Below are positions 15,206 to 23,283 of a stretch of 36,702 nucleotides of DNA, piece after piece. The notes below the pieces were generated by a model that saw only the letters and a list, made by a program, of their open reading frames with translations, was not told the origin of the DNA and did no database searches. Position 1 is the first letter of the stretch; each line of letters starts with the position of its first letter. The DNA comes from Bacillota bacterium (GTDB lineage Bacteria; Bacillota; Bacilli; Alicyclobacillales; SLC66), in contig JAJZCB010000033.1 in the NCBI GenBank assembly GCA_021846285.1, forward strand, positions 1 to 36,702, given 5' to 3'. The translations under genes were made by a program, and so were the position numbers.

Positions 15206-15819
15206 ACTGGACGCAGTCAATGCGCCAACGCGTTTCCGAAAAACTGACGTGGGACCACCTGCTCCCTTCAGAGCAACCCGTCTACGTCTCGTCTCTCGTA
15301 TACAGTTTCGGCGTATTTACGTTAAGCAGTCTGGTCATCTGTATCGCTTCCGGCATCATCATGTCCGCCTATGGCCCCACATGGTATCAAGACTCCGCAG
15401 CAGGATCCCTCCTGCGCGGCGTGCACTTCTGGAGCGTACAGGCTTTCTTCTTCTTTATGACCATGCATCTGGTAGGACAGTTTTTCATGGGGTCCTGGCG
15501 GGAAGGTCGCGCCTTGACTTGGGTGATCGGCGCGGTGTCCTTTGGCATTTCGGTCATTGAAGCGTTCACCGGGTACCTGTCACGGGGCGACTTCTTTTCT
15601 CAGTGGAACCAGGTGCAGAGCAAAGACGCGTTTAACGGCGCCGGGATCGACGGTTTCCTCAACATTTTGAATAACGGTCAAGTTTATGGCTTGCACATTG
15701 CAGTGCTGCCAATCATTCTCATCGGTTTGGTGGGCTGGCATCTGATTGCCGTGCGCAGTAAAGGCGTCGTTCCTCCCTATCAGGCGCGCGTGCTCACGAA
15801 AGAAGGTCGACACTCATGA
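15202..15819 (+). CDS. Cytochrome b (b6-type N-terminal half), di-haem quinol-oxidising subunit
   Basis: 205 residues with four predicted membrane helices. The haem ligands are His75 and His89 in helix B (HFWSVQAFFFFMTMH) and His165 and His180 in helix D (GLHIAVLPIILIGLVGWH). The spacings of 14 and 15 match the b6 type rather than mitochondrial cytochrome b. The segment GYLSRGDFF before helix D resembles the quinone-site region of the family. As in b6f-like complexes the protein stops after helix D, and the rest of the quinol site is expected from the next gene, whose start codon overlaps its stop (ATGA). No Rieske protein gene is visible in the operon. Confidence 0.9.
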   Translation: MNWTQSMRQRVSEKLTWDHLLPSEQPVYVSSLVYSFGVFTLSSLVICIASGIIMSAYGPTWYQDSAAGSLLRGVHFWSVQAFFFFMTMHLVGQFFMGSWREGRALTWVIGAVSFGISVIEAFTGYLSRGDFFSQWNQVQSKDAFNGAGIDGFLNILNNGQVYGLHIAVLPIILIGLVGWHLIAVRSKGVVPPYQARVLTKEGRHS

Positions 15820-16967
15820 AACCTATTCGCTTTAGCCGCGACACCCTGCAATTTCCCCAGAAGGATTTTGACATGGTCAAAGAGGGCGTTGTCAGTCTGG
15901 GCATCCTCACTGTGCTCATCGTTGCGGCAGCAGCCATTTGGGGCGCCCCCTTCCGACCGGCGGTCACCAATCAGCAAGTGGCTTTGCAAAACCCGATTGG
16001 CATCGGACAGGAAGTGCTGGGCGATTTGGACGGTCAGGGCGGGATCGCCAGCTATGGCCCCCCCTATAACAACGGCTGGCACGGACAGGCGCAAAGCGTG
16101 CAGTCCTTCCTGGGGTTTTCCCCGCAAACATGGTGGGGTACACCGTATCAAGTCAATACAGCGCAAGCTGATGTGCTGACTCCCTTGCAGATGCTGGCCA
16201 CGGCCTCCCACGACAGCGCCCTGACAGCCGCTCTTCACACATACAAAACAGCCTCCTACACACAGCAGCAGGCGTGGACCAGCGCCATGACCAATGCGCT
16301 GGGGAAAGCGACTGTGCGTAACGGGCAAGTTCTCTTGCCCCCCGGTCATTACGGCCCTGTCGCCCTCATGGTCAATGACGAGATCAATCTGGCCAAATCC
16401 GGATTGTTGTCTGGCGCGCTGGATCGCGAGACAAACGGCGGCGTCTATCGCTGGAACGTGCAGAACGACTTGCTGTTCTTACAGGGTCAAGTCTTGCCTA
16501 ACATTGCCAACAATATTAACATGGCTGGCGGACAGTGGGGAATCAACCACGATGAGCAGGCCTATCCGGGCCCATGGTGGCTGACGCCCTACACATTTCT
16601 GTACCAAATTCCACCGTGGTCGACTGGAGCAACAGGCGATCAAACGGCCGCCTACGCTATGGGGCTCCTGTTCGTATTGCTTATCCTCGTGCCGTGGATT
16701 CCCGGTCTGAACAAGCTGCCCAAGTTGCTCCCGGTTCACCGCGCGATCTGGCGCGACTGGTATCGGCATCTGGAGAAGACGAACGCTTGCGGACAATGCC
16801 CGCTGCTTGCATCATGCACCAAAGAGTTCCGTGGACACACATCTGACCAACAACAATCGACTGAAACGGTTCCATCGTGCTACCAACCGGACGCAACCTT
16901 CGCGTATAATATGAACGATGGACTGCGGAGTCCGAGCATGAGGCCGCTTCGGACCTCTACGGATTGA
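15816..16967 (+). CDS. Cytochrome b C-terminal-type subunit with large extracytoplasmic insert and Cys-rich tail
   Basis: 383 residues. A membrane helix lies at about 24-43. A ~210-residue extracytoplasmic region follows (Gln/Asn/Gly/Tyr-rich, no CxxCH haem motif), then GPWWLTPYTFLYQIPPWST and a helix at about 279-296, which resemble subunit IV of b6f-like complexes (the PxxW site near Qo and the following helix). The cytoplasmic tail carries CGQCPLLASC (Cys325, 328, 334) and Cys355, a pattern that could bind a metal or iron-sulfur cluster. The last ~45 residues are low-complexity. The start overlaps the cytochrome b stop. The insert is far larger than in standard subunit IV, so the assignment to the complex rests mainly on context and the C-terminal segment. 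Confidence 0.7.
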   Translation: MKPIRFSRDTLQFPQKDFDMVKEGVVSLGILTVLIVAAAAIWGAPFRPAVTNQQVALQNPIGIGQEVLGDLDGQGGIASYGPPYNNGWHGQAQSVQSFLGFSPQTWWGTPYQVNTAQADVLTPLQMLATASHDSALTAALHTYKTASYTQQQAWTSAMTNALGKATVRNGQVLLPPGHYGPVALMVNDEINLAKSGLLSGALDRETNGGVYRWNVQNDLLFLQGQVLPNIANNINMAGGQWGINHDEQAYPGPWWLTPYTFLYQIPPWSTGATGDQTAAYAMGLLFVLLILVPWIPGLNKLPKLLPVHRAIWRDWYRHLEKTNACGQCPLLASCTKEFRGHTSDQQQSTETVPSCYQPDATFAYNMNDGLRSPSMRPLRTSTD

Positions 16968-16993
16968 CAACTGACAACCAGGAGGCGTCAATC

Positions 16994-17200
16994 ATGGCAA
17001 AAGGAATGAAGTTATGGATCATCTGGCTTGTCGCGCTGGCCGCTGGAGTCTATGGCACTGCGATGGTATACACCGGTATCTTTAGCGGGCAACCCGGTCA
17101 GTTATTGCCAGGCATTCCCACTCTCCTGCTAGGCATTTGGGTAACCGGGAACATTTGGGCTTCAGCTCGACAAGCATTTCGCAAGCAACGCGCCCGCTAA
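16994..17200 (+). CDS. Small membrane protein of the cytochrome b operon
   Basis: 68 residues from the ATG at 16994, eight bases after a perfect AGGAGG; the frame extends upstream to 16964 but without a ribosome site. It has two hydrophobic spans (LWIIWLVALAAGVYGTAMVY and LLPGIPTLLLGIWVTGNIW) and a basic C-terminus (RKQRAR), so both ends probably face the cytoplasm. It is the last gene before a hairpin. Probably an accessory or assembly subunit of the quinol complex; no family recognised. Confidence 0.75.
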   Translation: MAKGMKLWIIWLVALAAGVYGTAMVYTGIFSGQPGQLLPGIPTLLLGIWVTGNIWASARQAFRKQRAR

Positions 17201-17223
17201 AACTAACCATGACAGCCCATCCA

Positions 17224-17275
17224 CCAGGCGATCGCAACGGTCGCCTGGCAGGTGCGTCTGTAATTATTTTTTCTA
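17224..17275 (+). terminator. Putative terminator of the cytochrome b operon
   Basis: An 8-bp stem (CCAGGCGA / TCGCCTGG) with a 9-base loop follows the last gene. The T-rich run ATTATTTTTTCTATT comes about 16 bases later, so the structure is not a textbook terminator. Confidence 0.5.
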
Positions 17276-17301
17276 TTCCACTTTGAGAGAAGGGTCTCCC
17301 A

Positions 17302-18462
17302 GTGATAGAATGGAAACAACCCCACCTAACGGATACAGGTCGAGGCTTTCGACATACCCCCCACATTGTCATGTGGGAACTTACTCGCTCCTGTCAGTTG
17401 CATTGCCTGCACTGCCGCGCGGAGACCCAAAACCAGAGACATCCGGATGAACTGACGACGGATCAGGCCAGAAAGGTGATCGACCAAATCGCAGCCATGG
17501 ATCACCCGCTGCTCGTATTTACCGGAGGCGACCCACTTGAACGGCCTGACCTGTTCGAATTGATTGAATACGCCGCCGGATTGGACCTCCATGTGTCGCT
17601 GGCATCCAGTGTCACACCCAAATTGACCCCAAAGGCAATGGAACAGGCAAAACAGGCAGGCATCTCACGATGGGCCGTCGGTCTCGATGGGGCCACAGCA
17701 GAAACACACGATCGCTTCCGGGGGGTCAGCAGATCGTTTGTCGACACACTGCGAGTCCTGTATTTTCTCGATAAGCTAAATATTCCTATTCAGATCAATA
17801 CGCTGGTCACAACCTTCAATCAAGATGAGTTGCAAGCGATGGCAGACACCGTCGAGATCGCCGGCACAACCTTATGGAGCCTATTCTTCCTTGTTCCCAC
17901 AGAACGCGCACGAGCGATCAATATGGTCAGTCCCGAGGACACCGAAGGCATTTTGCGATGGCTATATCAACAGTCCCTGGTAAGACCATTCGCCATCAAA
18001 ACGACGGAAGCCCCATTTTATCACCGGGTTCAGGAACAGCAACGATTCAGACCTGCCTCCAGAAGAACAACCAGCATGCAGCAACAGGAAATCTCAAGGA
18101 TGGGCGCCGATGCGGAAGCCGGGTCATCAGGCATTCAGTCGCCCTTGGACATCTGTCGCCCGAGCTATCCTTTCAGTGACGATGATGGATTCATCTTTAT
18201 ATCCCACACCGGAGAAGTGTACCCAAGTGGCTTTTTTCGTGTCAGTGTCGGGCATGTGCTGCACACTCCGCTGGCAACCATTTATTCTGACAGCTCCCTG
18301 CTCCAATCTCTGCGCAATCGTGATCTGCGAGGAGGCAAATGCGGGCTGTGCGAATTTCGCGACCATTGTGGCGGTTCCCGCGCACGGGCGTATGCAGTCA
18401 CGGGCGATCCATTGGCAAGTGATCCTGCCTGCGGCTATGTTCCAAGTGCCGTTCACATATAG
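17302..18462 (+). CDS. Radical SAM/SPASM protein (TIGR04053 / AhbD-NirJ-like)
   Basis: 386 residues. The radical SAM cluster motif is CQLHCLHC (Cys31, 35, 38), followed by the GGDPLERPD glycine motif and SVTPKLT / VGLDGATAETHDRFRG strands of the barrel. The C-terminal half carries extra cysteines for auxiliary clusters: DICRPSYPF, GKCGLCEFRDHCGGSRARAY and CGYVP. The order SGFFR...CGLCEF-x(3)-CGGSRARAYA is typical of the haem-related group (AhbD haem synthase, NirJ) and of the TIGR04053 family. GTG start with GAAGGG upstream. Position next to a cytochrome b operon suggests a role in tetrapyrrole or cofactor maturation, but a peptide-modifying role cannot be excluded; no precursor peptide is evident. 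Confidence 0.85.
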   Translation: MIEWKQPHLTDTGRGFRHTPHIVMWELTRSCQLHCLHCRAETQNQRHPDELTTDQARKVIDQIAAMDHPLLVFTGGDPLERPDLFELIEYAAGLDLHVSLASSVTPKLTPKAMEQAKQAGISRWAVGLDGATAETHDRFRGVSRSFVDTLRVLYFLDKLNIPIQINTLVTTFNQDELQAMADTVEIAGTTLWSLFFLVPTERARAINMVSPEDTEGILRWLYQQSLVRPFAIKTTEAPFYHRVQEQQRFRPASRRTTSMQQQEISRMGADAEAGSSGIQSPLDICRPSYPFSDDDGFIFISHTGEVYPSGFFRVSVGHVLHTPLATIYSDSSLLQSLRNRDLRGGKCGLCEFRDHCGGSRARAYAVTGDPLASDPACGYVPSAVHI

Positions 18463-18519
18463 CGAACTCCCACCTGCGGACCGAGCATGGCATCTTTTTT
18501 GCGAACTGAGGGAATGCCT

Positions 18520-19188
18520 ATGAAAGTACGACTCTGGCTAGGTGACGCCATTTACGGCGTCAACGACGGGTTGGCAGCCATATTTGGCATCATTGCTGGA
18601 GTTGCCGGTTTCACCGCCAATCATCGCATGATTTTATTGTCAGGATGGTTCGGAGCCTTGGCCAGTACGCTATCCATGGCGGCGGGGGCGTGGTTGGCCG
18701 CCCGCTCTGAAAATGAACTGTCTGAACGGGACACCGCCATACTTCACGCTCGCGTGCAACGGAACATGCAGGGGGAGATCGACAAACTGACCGCTCGTTA
18801 CGAGCATAGGGGATTCAATTCGGAGGAGGCCGCTTGGATAACAAAACGTTTGGCCGAACGACCGGAACAGTTGATGCAACTGATCTCCCAGGAGGAAGGC
18901 ATCGACAATGAGAATCATAGAAGCCCGATGCACTCATTTCTGTTTGCGGGCGTATCCACATTGATTGGGGCATGCATCCCCATGTTGCCGCTGATGATTT
19001 TTCCCCCATCGCTGGCATTCATTGCGGCCGCCATTGTCAGTGTGCTTGCGCACTTCGCCGTCGGGTCCGTGAAGAGTATGGTTACGATGAGGAGTTGGTG
19101 GATCAGCGGATTGGAAATGATGGCCGTCGGCATCGTCGTCGGATTGGCTTCCTACGGTTTGGGGCTAATGACGTCCAGAATTGTGTAA
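18520..19188 (+). CDS. VIT1/CCC1-family metal transporter
   Basis: 222 residues from the ATG at 18520, seven bases after GAGGG; earlier in-frame ATGs lack such a site. The first helix carries the family signature DAIYGVNDGLAAIFGIIAGVAG and the second GALASTLSMAAGAWLAARSE. A charged cytoplasmic metal-binding hairpin (about 65-130, rich in Glu and Arg) follows, then three C-terminal helices with FAVGSVKSMVTMRSWW. Members move Fe2+ or Mn2+ out of the cytosol. In an acidophile exposed to high iron, detoxification is a sensible role, inferred. It lies 57 bp after the radical SAM gene on the same strand. Confidence 0.88.
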   Translation: MKVRLWLGDAIYGVNDGLAAIFGIIAGVAGFTANHRMILLSGWFGALASTLSMAAGAWLAARSENELSERDTAILHARVQRNMQGEIDKLTARYEHRGFNSEEAAWITKRLAERPEQLMQLISQEEGIDNENHRSPMHSFLFAGVSTLIGACIPMLPLMIFPPSLAFIAAAIVSVLAHFAVGSVKSMVTMRSWWISGLEMMAVGIVVGLASYGLGLMTSRIV

Positions 19189-19316
19189 CCGAATGGCCAA
19201 AACCGTCTGTGCCGCCACGAAACCCATATTGACCTCGCGCACGATTCCTCTTTTGCCTGCCCACAGACAGGAATTCCTTGACGCTTGTCGAACATTATCC
19301 TGTGAGGTGATGGTCA

Positions 19317-19610
19317 ATGTTCCTCGAAGAATGTGTGGGCCAGATCGTATACATCCGTCTGAACGAAACCGCCAAACACGACGCTACATTAAGCATGTTT
19401 GTCAACGCGGATACGTTCGTCGGAACCAAACTGGTCGCTGTGGATGAACTCGGACTGTGGTTGGAGATCCTGTTAGAGACGAAGACGACCACTGAAGCGA
19501 CGGAGACACTGATGTTGACTAGTGTCGTCCTCATTAAGTGGAACTTCCTCGATGGCGTATTCGTGCCGGAAAAACCGCATCTCGTTGAGAGGCACATGGG
19601 ATTCCGATAA
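19317..19610 (+). CDS. Small hypothetical protein
   Basis: 97 residues, ATG at 19317 with GTGAGGTG about nine bases upstream. Acidic and beta-strand-rich (ECVGQIVYIRLNET, then GTKLVAVDELGLWLEI and SVVLIKWNFLDGVFV), it looks like a compact Sm/SH3-like barrel similar in style to small Bacillus regulators of unknown function. No signal peptide or membrane span. I do not recognise the family. A terminator lies 180 bp downstream. Confidence 0.6.
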   Translation: MFLEECVGQIVYIRLNETAKHDATLSMFVNADTFVGTKLVAVDELGLWLEILLETKTTTEATETLMLTSVVLIKWNFLDGVFVPEKPHLVERHMGFR

Positions 19611-19792
19611 ACAGACTCCGTGCATATGTGCTGAGATATGTGGAGGGCGGTTTTAGGAATTCCGGATGGATTTGCCCAATGAGTAATGCTGTCCAGTCAT
19701 CCATTCCTTCATCAAGCTCGTTTCAAGAAACCCGATGTAGCATGGGTCTTGCCATCGGAATCCGTTTCTGATTGCAACCCCCTTTCACATTT

Positions 19793-19820
19793 ACCCCTCT
19801 TGGCGAGGGGTATCCTTTTT
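19793..19820 (+). terminator. Rho-independent terminator
   Basis: ACCCCTC-TTGGC-GAGGGGT, a 7-bp stem, followed by ATCCTTTTT. The T-tract is on the plus strand, so it closes the 19317 transcription unit; it may also slow minus-strand readthrough after the Sir2 gene. Confidence 0.75.
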
Positions 19821-19870
19821 AGTACCGCAGAGCAGCCACTAATAAGTTGCCCAGGTTCCCATAGTATTCC

Positions 19871-20614
19871 TCAGTTCAGGGCGCTGGCCAATGTCTGTCC
19901 CACCCTTGTATGCATAACGAGATCTGCGTAAGGGTCGAAGTCGGTCTCTGTCAGATTGATGAGGACTGTGCGACGGGATGCCTGCCGAGCCATGCTCGGC
20001 AGAGTGGCGACCGGGTCCACCGTCAATGAGGTGCCAAGGACAAGCAACAAGTCGCTGGACAGGATGCCGCGCAGCGCGGTCTCCATATGACGAATGTTTT
20101 GCTCAAACAAGACGACATTTGGGTGCAGGACCTCTTCGCAACTGTTCCTCTTGACACTCCAGCCTTGGCATGTCGGCACGGATTCGTGCAGCGCCTGATC
20201 CATGGCGTATTGTGTTCCGCATACAGGACAGTAGACATGCCGCAGGTTCCCGTGCAGTTCCCATACGGACTGACTTCCAGCCGCTTGATGCAGTCCATCG
20301 ACATTTTGTGTATAAATGACAACGTCTTTTCCTCGTCTTTCCAACTCCGCCAAGGCGACGTGTCCGGCATTGGGTTTGGCGTTATGAAACGCCGGTGTGA
20401 GGAATGCTTCCCTAAAGAATTTCCAGAATTGGTCCGGCGTATCACGCAGACAGGTGGCGGACAGCAACTCCGTCACACGGGGATTTTCCCATAAACCGTG
20501 GGCAGAGCGAAAATCAGGCAGTCCCGACTCCGTGCTCATGCCAGCTCCCGACAATACGGCAATGCGCCGACTCTCCAGCAACCAGTTTCGCAGTGTCTGC
20601 AACTCCTCGTTCAT
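19871..20614 (-). CDS. Sir2-family NAD-dependent protein deacylase (sirtuin)
   Basis: 247 residues from the ATG at 20614 (an in-frame TTG at 20629 lies on the GGGGGCG ribosome site). NAD-binding motifs are GAGMSTESGLPDFRS and TQNVDGLH, the catalytic His is in ELHGN, and further NAD contacts are in LGTSLTVDPVATLP and LINLTETDFDPYADL. A zinc ribbon is suggested by CPVC, but the second pair is spread: CQGW-x(6)-SCEEVLHPNVVLFEQ has ten residues between the cysteines in place of the usual two, and LFEQ replaces LFGE. The odd zinc module may be an insertion. It removes acyl groups from lysines, possibly of metabolic enzymes. Confidence 0.9.
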   Translation of the reverse strand: MNEELQTLRNWLLESRRIAVLSGAGMSTESGLPDFRSAHGLWENPRVTELLSATCLRDTPDQFWKFFREAFLTPAFHNAKPNAGHVALAELERRGKDVVIYTQNVDGLHQAAGSQSVWELHGNLRHVYCPVCGTQYAMDQALHESVPTCQGWSVKRNSCEEVLHPNVVLFEQNIRHMETALRGILSSDLLLVLGTSLTVDPVATLPSMARQASRRTVLINLTETDFDPYADLVMHTRVGQTLASALN

Positions 20615-20793
20615 TCCGTGCGCCCCCAAGTCTCAAGCGGTTGTCTTTGCGCCGTAAATCATCAATTTTCGTGCAGTGAGTTTTGGTTCCTCCACTGATA
20701 TGTTTGTTCATTATTATACATGCGTTTTGGCACTGAATCCGTACCGGAGTTTGAGTTGGGTGGCTCAGATGATTTCGGAGGGGGTACAATCAC

Positions 20794-20819
20794 GAACGGG
20801 CGCCCGCAAGCGCCCGTTC
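20794..20819 (-). terminator. Strong hairpin after the hsp20 gene
   Basis: A 10-bp perfect stem, GAACGGGCGC / GCGCCCGTTC, with a 6-base loop lies 15 bases after the Hsp20 stop codon. No T-tract follows on the minus strand, so it may be a processing or stabilising structure as much as a terminator. Confidence 0.5.
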
Positions 20820-20834
20820 CCGGTGAAACGCGAA

Positions 20835-21263
20835 TCAGTGAAATGCCACGTCTATTCGCTGACCGATCGCCTTTTGTGATTTGGGAATTCGAATTTCGAG
20901 CACACCGTTGCGGTAAGATGCTGTTGCACCGGACTCGTCGACGGTCGCAGGCAAGCTGATCGTTCGGGCAAACTGTCCAAAATGCCGCTCCGTGCGATGC
21001 ACATTTTCCCCTTTTTCTTCATAAGACCGATCAATGCGACCACTCAAATACAAGCGGTTGTCTTGAACGACAATATTCACGTCGTCCTTCTTGTCCAAAC
21101 CGGGAATGTCCGCTGATACAATTACCTCCGTCGGTGTTTCCCGCAGGTCGGCGCGAATGCGTGGAGTTGTTCCGCCAAACCAATCGTCATCAATAAACCG
21201 TGACAGCATTGGAAACGATTCTCGATTCAACACGCCAAAAGGATCATAAGGAACCAGAGCCAT
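20835..21263 (-). CDS. Small heat-shock protein, Hsp20/alpha-crystallin family
   Basis: 142 residues from the ATG at 21263, which has GAGGGGGG seven bases upstream; the open frame continues to 21425 without a ribosome site. The alpha-crystallin domain spans about 38-130 with the family markers IRADLRETPTEVIVSADIPG, LSGRIDRSYEEKGENVHRTE, FARTISLPATVD and the A-x-Y-x-NGVLEIRIPK motif. It is an ATP-independent holdase that binds unfolding proteins as an oligomer. No CIRCE operator (TTAGCACTC inverted repeat) is visible upstream. It sits between yceI and sir2, both on the same strand, but hairpins separate them. Confidence 0.92.
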   Translation of the reverse strand: MALVPYDPFGVLNRESFPMLSRFIDDDWFGGTTPRIRADLRETPTEVIVSADIPGLDKKDDVNIVVQDNRLYLSGRIDRSYEEKGENVHRTERHFGQFARTISLPATVDESGATASYRNGVLEIRIPKSQKAIGQRIDVAFH

Positions 21264-21422
21264 AAACCTACCCCCCTCATAAGATTTTGGCTCTAGTCTT
21301 TCCGAAAAAAACGGGCTAAATACGCGCTCCCAGGACGTGAATGGCCTTATCCATCGTGTGAACGTCTCGCCGTGATCCGTGTCCGTTCGTCGCTTGAAGG
21401 ACTCCCCGCCCAAACCCTCATT

Positions 21423-21459
21423 CAAGAGACATCCGGCCAGATCGGTCGGATGTCTCTTG
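21423..21459 (-). terminator. Long perfect hairpin after the yceI gene
   Basis: A 13-bp perfect stem, CAAGAGACATCCG / CGGATGTCTCTTG, with an 11-base loop, 38 bases after the YceI stop. No U-tract follows on either strand. Confidence 0.55.
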
Positions 21460-21497
21460 GCGATACACTACCGGGCCTAACCGGCTCCGACACGAGT

Positions 21498-22031
21498 TTA
21501 CGCTTGTTTCGCAGCCTCGATTTCAATCGAGATCTGAACCTGATCCCCGACAAGGACGCCGCCCGTTTCGAGCGCTGCGTTCCAGGTGAGTCCATATTCA
21601 CTGCGTTTAATGGCGCCCTGACCACTGAATCCGGCTTTCTCATTCCCCCACGGGTCTTTTCCAAATCCTTCGTAGCTCACGTGGAACGTTTCCGGGCTGG
21701 TTGTGCCGCGAATGGTCATATCCCCCGTCACATCATACTCGCTGTCGTTCTTCTTGACGATCTTCGTGGACTTGAACGTCATCTTCGGATTGTTTTCTAC
21801 ATCAAAGAAATCGGCAGAACGCAGGTGATTGTCGCGATCTCCGTTTCGTGTATCGATGCTCGCAACATCCACACTGAACTCAATATTGGCCGTCGTCAAA
21901 TCTTCGAGATCGGCGTCAATCGATGCTTCAATGGAATGAAACGATCCTTTCACTTTTGCCACCATCATGTGCTTGATGGAAAAATCAATACTGCTGTGCG
22001 CCGCGTCAACAACCCATTTTTGCTTAGCCAT
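21498..22031 (-). CDS. YceI-family lipid-binding-fold protein
   Basis: 177 residues, a single YceI domain: WVVDAAHSSIDFSIKHMMVAKVKGSF at the start (family form W.iD..HS.v.F..kHm), then the central SADFFDVENNPKMTF and the C-terminal RSEYGLTWNAALETGGVLVGD. The fold is an extended lipocalin-like barrel that binds long isoprenoid or amphiphilic molecules. No signal peptide is present, so this member is cytoplasmic. Start ATG with GGAGGG upstream; a near-consensus promoter lies at 22200-22228. YceI proteins are often induced by acid or oxidative stress; adjacency to hsp20 fits, but that is inference. Confidence 0.92.
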   Translation of the reverse strand: MAKQKWVVDAAHSSIDFSIKHMMVAKVKGSFHSIEASIDADLEDLTTANIEFSVDVASIDTRNGDRDNHLRSADFFDVENNPKMTFKSTKIVKKNDSEYDVTGDMTIRGTTSPETFHVSYEGFGKDPWGNEKAGFSGQGAIKRSEYGLTWNAALETGGVLVGDQVQISIEIEAAKQA

Positions 22032-22199
22032 TGAGTATCCCTCCAGATTTTATTTACAAAAGGTTTGTCTCCTTACAGACCCTGTTGACCCGGATTTAAA
22101 TTGTCACAATCCAGCATGCCCAGCAATCTGTAACTTATTGAGAACCACCTTCCTATGTTTTATTGGCTGATGTTACGTACTTCACGCGCCATGTAGGTT

Positions 22200-22228
22200 A
22201 TAATAATGTAGTCACTTCTTTTTGTCAA
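22200..22228 (-). promoter_or_regulatory. Sigma-A-type promoter for yceI
   Basis: On the minus strand, TTGACA (22228-22223) and TATTAT (22205-22200) are separated by exactly 17 bases. The inverted repeat TTATAATA / TATTATAA (about 22198-22205 and 22234-22241) flanks the -35 and could be an operator. TTATAAT equals one half of a PerR-type box, but the full box is not present. Confidence 0.6.
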
Positions 22229-22280
22229 GCAACTATTATAAAATACCTTCCGACAGAGGCGTTTCAACGGTAGAATTTAA

Positions 22281-23037
22281 GATGTGGCTGTGGGCTGTCT
22301 GTTGTCCACGCCGATGACCAGCCCCGCATCAGCGTCAAGCGGCGTGATCGCGCATGCGCCCAGGATCAAACTGAAGCCAAGCCGGACCACGACAGCCAGC
22401 GGGGTGGGCGTCCAGCAACTGGTCAGGATACGCACTGTCCGGCTCGGCAGACCAATATAACAACATCACCGGGAGTTGGATTGTTCCGACTGTCCAACCC
22501 AGTAAAGGGTCCAGCTATTCATCGAGTTGGATTGGCATCGATGGCTTCAATAACAGCAGTTTAATCCAGACAGGCACAGAACAGGATTATTACAACGGAT
22601 CAACACATTACGACGCATGGTGGGAGATTCTCCCCGCCGCAGAGACGGTCATCACCAATATGATCGTAAAACCAGGCGATCATATGACCGCTTCGATCAA
22701 GAATGACGGCAACGGCGATTGGACGATTACAATTAACAACGTGACTGAAAATGAATCATTTACAACCACTCAGGCGTATTCGGGGCCCGCGGAGTCCGCA
22801 GAATGGATTCAGGAAGCGCCAACAATTGGCGGTCACGTGGCAACACTCGCCAACTATGGCCAAACCACCTTTGATCCGGGAACGGTCAATGGCGGCAATC
22901 CTGGCTTGGTCATCGCCGATGGCGGCGTCATGATCCAGCATCGCAAGCAAGTCTCCACTCCCTCGGCGCCTGATAGCGACACTGACGGATCAAACGTCGC
23001 CTATGGTTCCACTGCCCCCTCTGCACCAGTATCGTAG
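22281..23037 (+). pseudogene. G1-family (eqolisin/scytalidoglutamic) acid endopeptidase, frameshifted
   Basis: From about 22384 one frame reads GWASSNWSGYALSGS, then ITGSWIVPTVQPSKG, SSWIGIDGFNNSSLIQTGTE, YDAWWEILP and AESAEWIQEAP, ending at 23037. These are hallmark blocks of G1 peptidases, including the Gln and Glu catalytic dyad (LIQTG and AEWIQE). The preceding part is in another frame (22281 to about 22410: ASASSGVIAHAPRIKLKPSR, then TTTASGVGV), so a one-base shift separates the pro-region from the catalytic domain near 22410. No signal peptide or ribosome site is seen at the 5' end. The only in-frame ATG (22660) lies past the catalytic Gln. The relic of a secreted acid protease supports an acidophilic host. 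Confidence 0.8.
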
Positions 23038-23144
23038 CGGCGGCTCGTACGACATGGTGGGCTGGGGAGAAAACCGGCTCTGGCCCACTGTGGAATTCAC
23101 GCCTTTACCAATTATCCAACAAACACATGCGCGCACAAGCGCAA

Positions 23145-23182
23145 AAACGAATGGAAGCCACTTTCCAGGCAACCATTCGTTT
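23145..23182 (+). terminator. Hairpin after the G1 peptidase relic
   Basis: A 10-bp perfect stem, AAACGAATGG / CCATTCGTTT, with an 18-base loop. The T-run that follows (CTTTTTTC) is about 17 bases away. On the minus strand it lies just downstream of tRNA-Val and may terminate the tRNA operon. Confidence 0.55.
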
Positions 23183-23207
23183 CCCTTGCTACGACAGGCT
23201 TTTTTCT

Positions 23208-23283
23208 TGGTGGGCGATGACGGGCTCGAACCGCCGACCCCCTGCTTGTAAGGCAGGTGCTCTCCCGACTGAGCTAATCGCCC
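23208..23283 (-). tRNA. tRNA-Val (anticodon TAC)
   Basis: The minus strand starts GGGCGATTAGCTCAG, has the anticodon arm CCTGC-CTTACAA-GCAGG, the T-arm loop TTCGAGC and an acceptor closing ATCGCCC-A with encoded CCA. All four stems pair. It is the last gene of the tRNA operon. Confidence 0.95.

Noticed and set aside
20630-21500. CIRCE/HrcA operator for hsp20
   Set aside because: No TTAGCACTC-N9-GAGTGCTAA element is visible upstream of the Hsp20 start.
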